DNA of 5,321 nt from Solirubrobacterales bacterium (lineage in GTDB: Bacteria > Actinomycetota > Thermoleophilia > Solirubrobacterales > Solirubrobacteraceae): positions 1 through 5,321 of the forward strand of contig JAPLCH010000213.1 of assembly GCA_026392325.1 (NCBI GenBank). Direction: 5' to 3'. The notes beneath the pieces are model-generated. The model did no database searches, was not told the DNA's origin, and was given only the letters and a program-made list of their open reading frames with translations. Below are positions 4,779 to 5,321 of the stretch, one piece after another (positions within the stretch are counted from its first letter, which is position 1; each line of letters starts with the position of its first letter). Made by a program: the position numbers and the translations under genes.

Positions 4779-5291
4779 TCAGATCAGCGGCGGTCCGGCA
4801 ATCCGGACCCGTTGGTCGGGGACGTCACCAAGCGCGTCAAGTGCGTCCTGAACACGGACGCCGGTTGCAGTCACGAGGTCAGGCTCAATCTCAAGCAGCG
4901 GGACCATCACGAAACGCCTGCTTGTCACCTCGCGATGCGGAAGGTCAAGCCGCTCTGACTCAAGAATGGTGTCCTCCATCAGGAGGAGGTCAATGTCGAG
5001 CGGACGCGGGCCGTGCCGCGGGCCGTTGGGGTCCCTCCCCATCTCGATCTCCAGCTGTTTGACGACATCAAGCAGCACCAGTGGTTCAAGGTCTGTGCTG
5101 ACTTCAAGGCAGGCGTTGAAGAAGTCAGGCTGGTCGAGAATCTCCCCGACCGGTTCCGTTTCCCACACGGAGGAGGAACGCAAGACCTGAACGCCCTGGT
5201 CCTGAAGGAGACCGACAGCGTCCTCCATGTTCCCCCGGCGATCCCCAACGTTTGAGCCGAGGCCAAGGTATGTGATCCGGGCTTCACCCAT
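4779..5291 (-). CDS. folK: HPPK: 2-amino-4-hydroxy-6-hydroxymethyldihydropteridine diphosphokinase
   Basis: FolK transfers pyrophosphate from ATP to 6-hydroxymethyl-7,8-dihydropterin, making the pterin substrate for dihydropteroate synthase in folate synthesis. At 170 residues it is a normal single-domain HPPK. Visible motifs are YLGLGSNVGDR (8-18), the pterin-binding ETEPVG (45-50) and QPDFFN (54-59), and the family signature HGPRPLDIDLLL (93-104), whose Asp99 and Asp101 bind Mg. LPH (117-119) and RRFVMVPLLEI (125-135) follow. The ATG at 5291 has AGGA (5301-5298) six bases upstream, a reasonable ribosome site. The frame is also open upstream to the window edge, so a longer protein or a fusion cannot be excluded, but GEARITYLGLGSN is a normal HPPK N-terminus. 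It ends 16 bases from the convergent GST-like gene. folB is the likely upstream partner. Confidence 0.96.
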   Translation of the reverse strand: MGEARITYLGLGSNVGDRRGNMEDAVGLLQDQGVQVLRSSSVWETEPVGEILDQPDFFNACLEVSTDLEPLVLLDVVKQLEIEMGRDPNGPRHGPRPLDIDLLLMEDTILESERLDLPHREVTSRRFVMVPLLEIEPDLVTATGVRVQDALDALGDVPDQRVRIAGPPLI

Positions 5292-5299
5292 TGCGGGTC

Positions 5300-5321
5300 C
5301 TAGGAGGCTTCGCGGTGGAGC
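5300..5321 (-). CDS. Possible 3' end of the gene upstream of folK (perhaps folB)
   Basis: One minus-strand frame entering from the right edge reads LHREAS and stops at TAG (5302-5300), eight bases before the folK ATG. A C-terminus of this kind would suit dihydroneopterin aldolase (FolB), which commonly precedes folK in Actinomycetota. Six residues are too few for identification. A second frame reads STAKPPRTRNG and stops at TGA (5286-5284), overlapping folK by eight bases, and is an equal possibility on sequence alone. Confidence 0.25.

Noticed and set aside
1..5321. CRISPR arrays, insertion sequences, phage genes or toxin-antitoxin pairs.
   Set aside because: No spaced direct repeats, transposase or integrase motifs, or terminal repeats with target duplications were seen. 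All substantial genes are housekeeping or GST-like.

Overview
The window is a compact housekeeping block whose genes read as actinobacterial. The proteins resemble those of deep-branching Actinomycetota, with Thermoleophilia/Solirubrobacterales-like lineages my best guess. This rests on the style of DusB, GreA and the GST-like protein, on moderately high GC by eye, and on few A/T-rich intergenic stretches. The placement is recognition from memory, not a search.

Layout from left to right. Positions 1-180 hold no secure gene. They contain inverted repeats, a short minus-strand reading frame running off the left edge (1-93), and a patch resembling the 5' half of a 5S rRNA. From 181 to 3995, four minus-strand genes form one likely transcription unit, read right to left: coaX (type III pantothenate kinase), a dusB-type tRNA dihydrouridine synthase, greA (transcript cleavage factor) and lysS (class II lysyl-tRNA synthetase). 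Gaps between them are 31, about 66 and 4 bases. At 4019-4762 a glutathione S-transferase-like gene lies on the plus strand. It is divergent from coaX across a tiny gap and convergent with folK (4779-5291, minus). The last bases (5300-5321) probably hold the 3' end of the gene before folK, likely folB.

Functionally the block joins cofactor synthesis (folate through FolK, coenzyme A through CoaX) with translation and transcription support (tRNA dihydrouridine, lysyl-tRNA, rescue of stalled RNA polymerase). The GST-like gene is the outsider in orientation and role. The gene content is ordinary, and I see no undescribed multi-gene system, mobile element or CRISPR array. The points of interest are regulatory: back-to-back, possibly leaderless promoters between coaX and the GST gene, a hairpin in the greA leader with a probable TTG start, a hairpin wrapped around the lysS stop codon, and the unexplained left edge.
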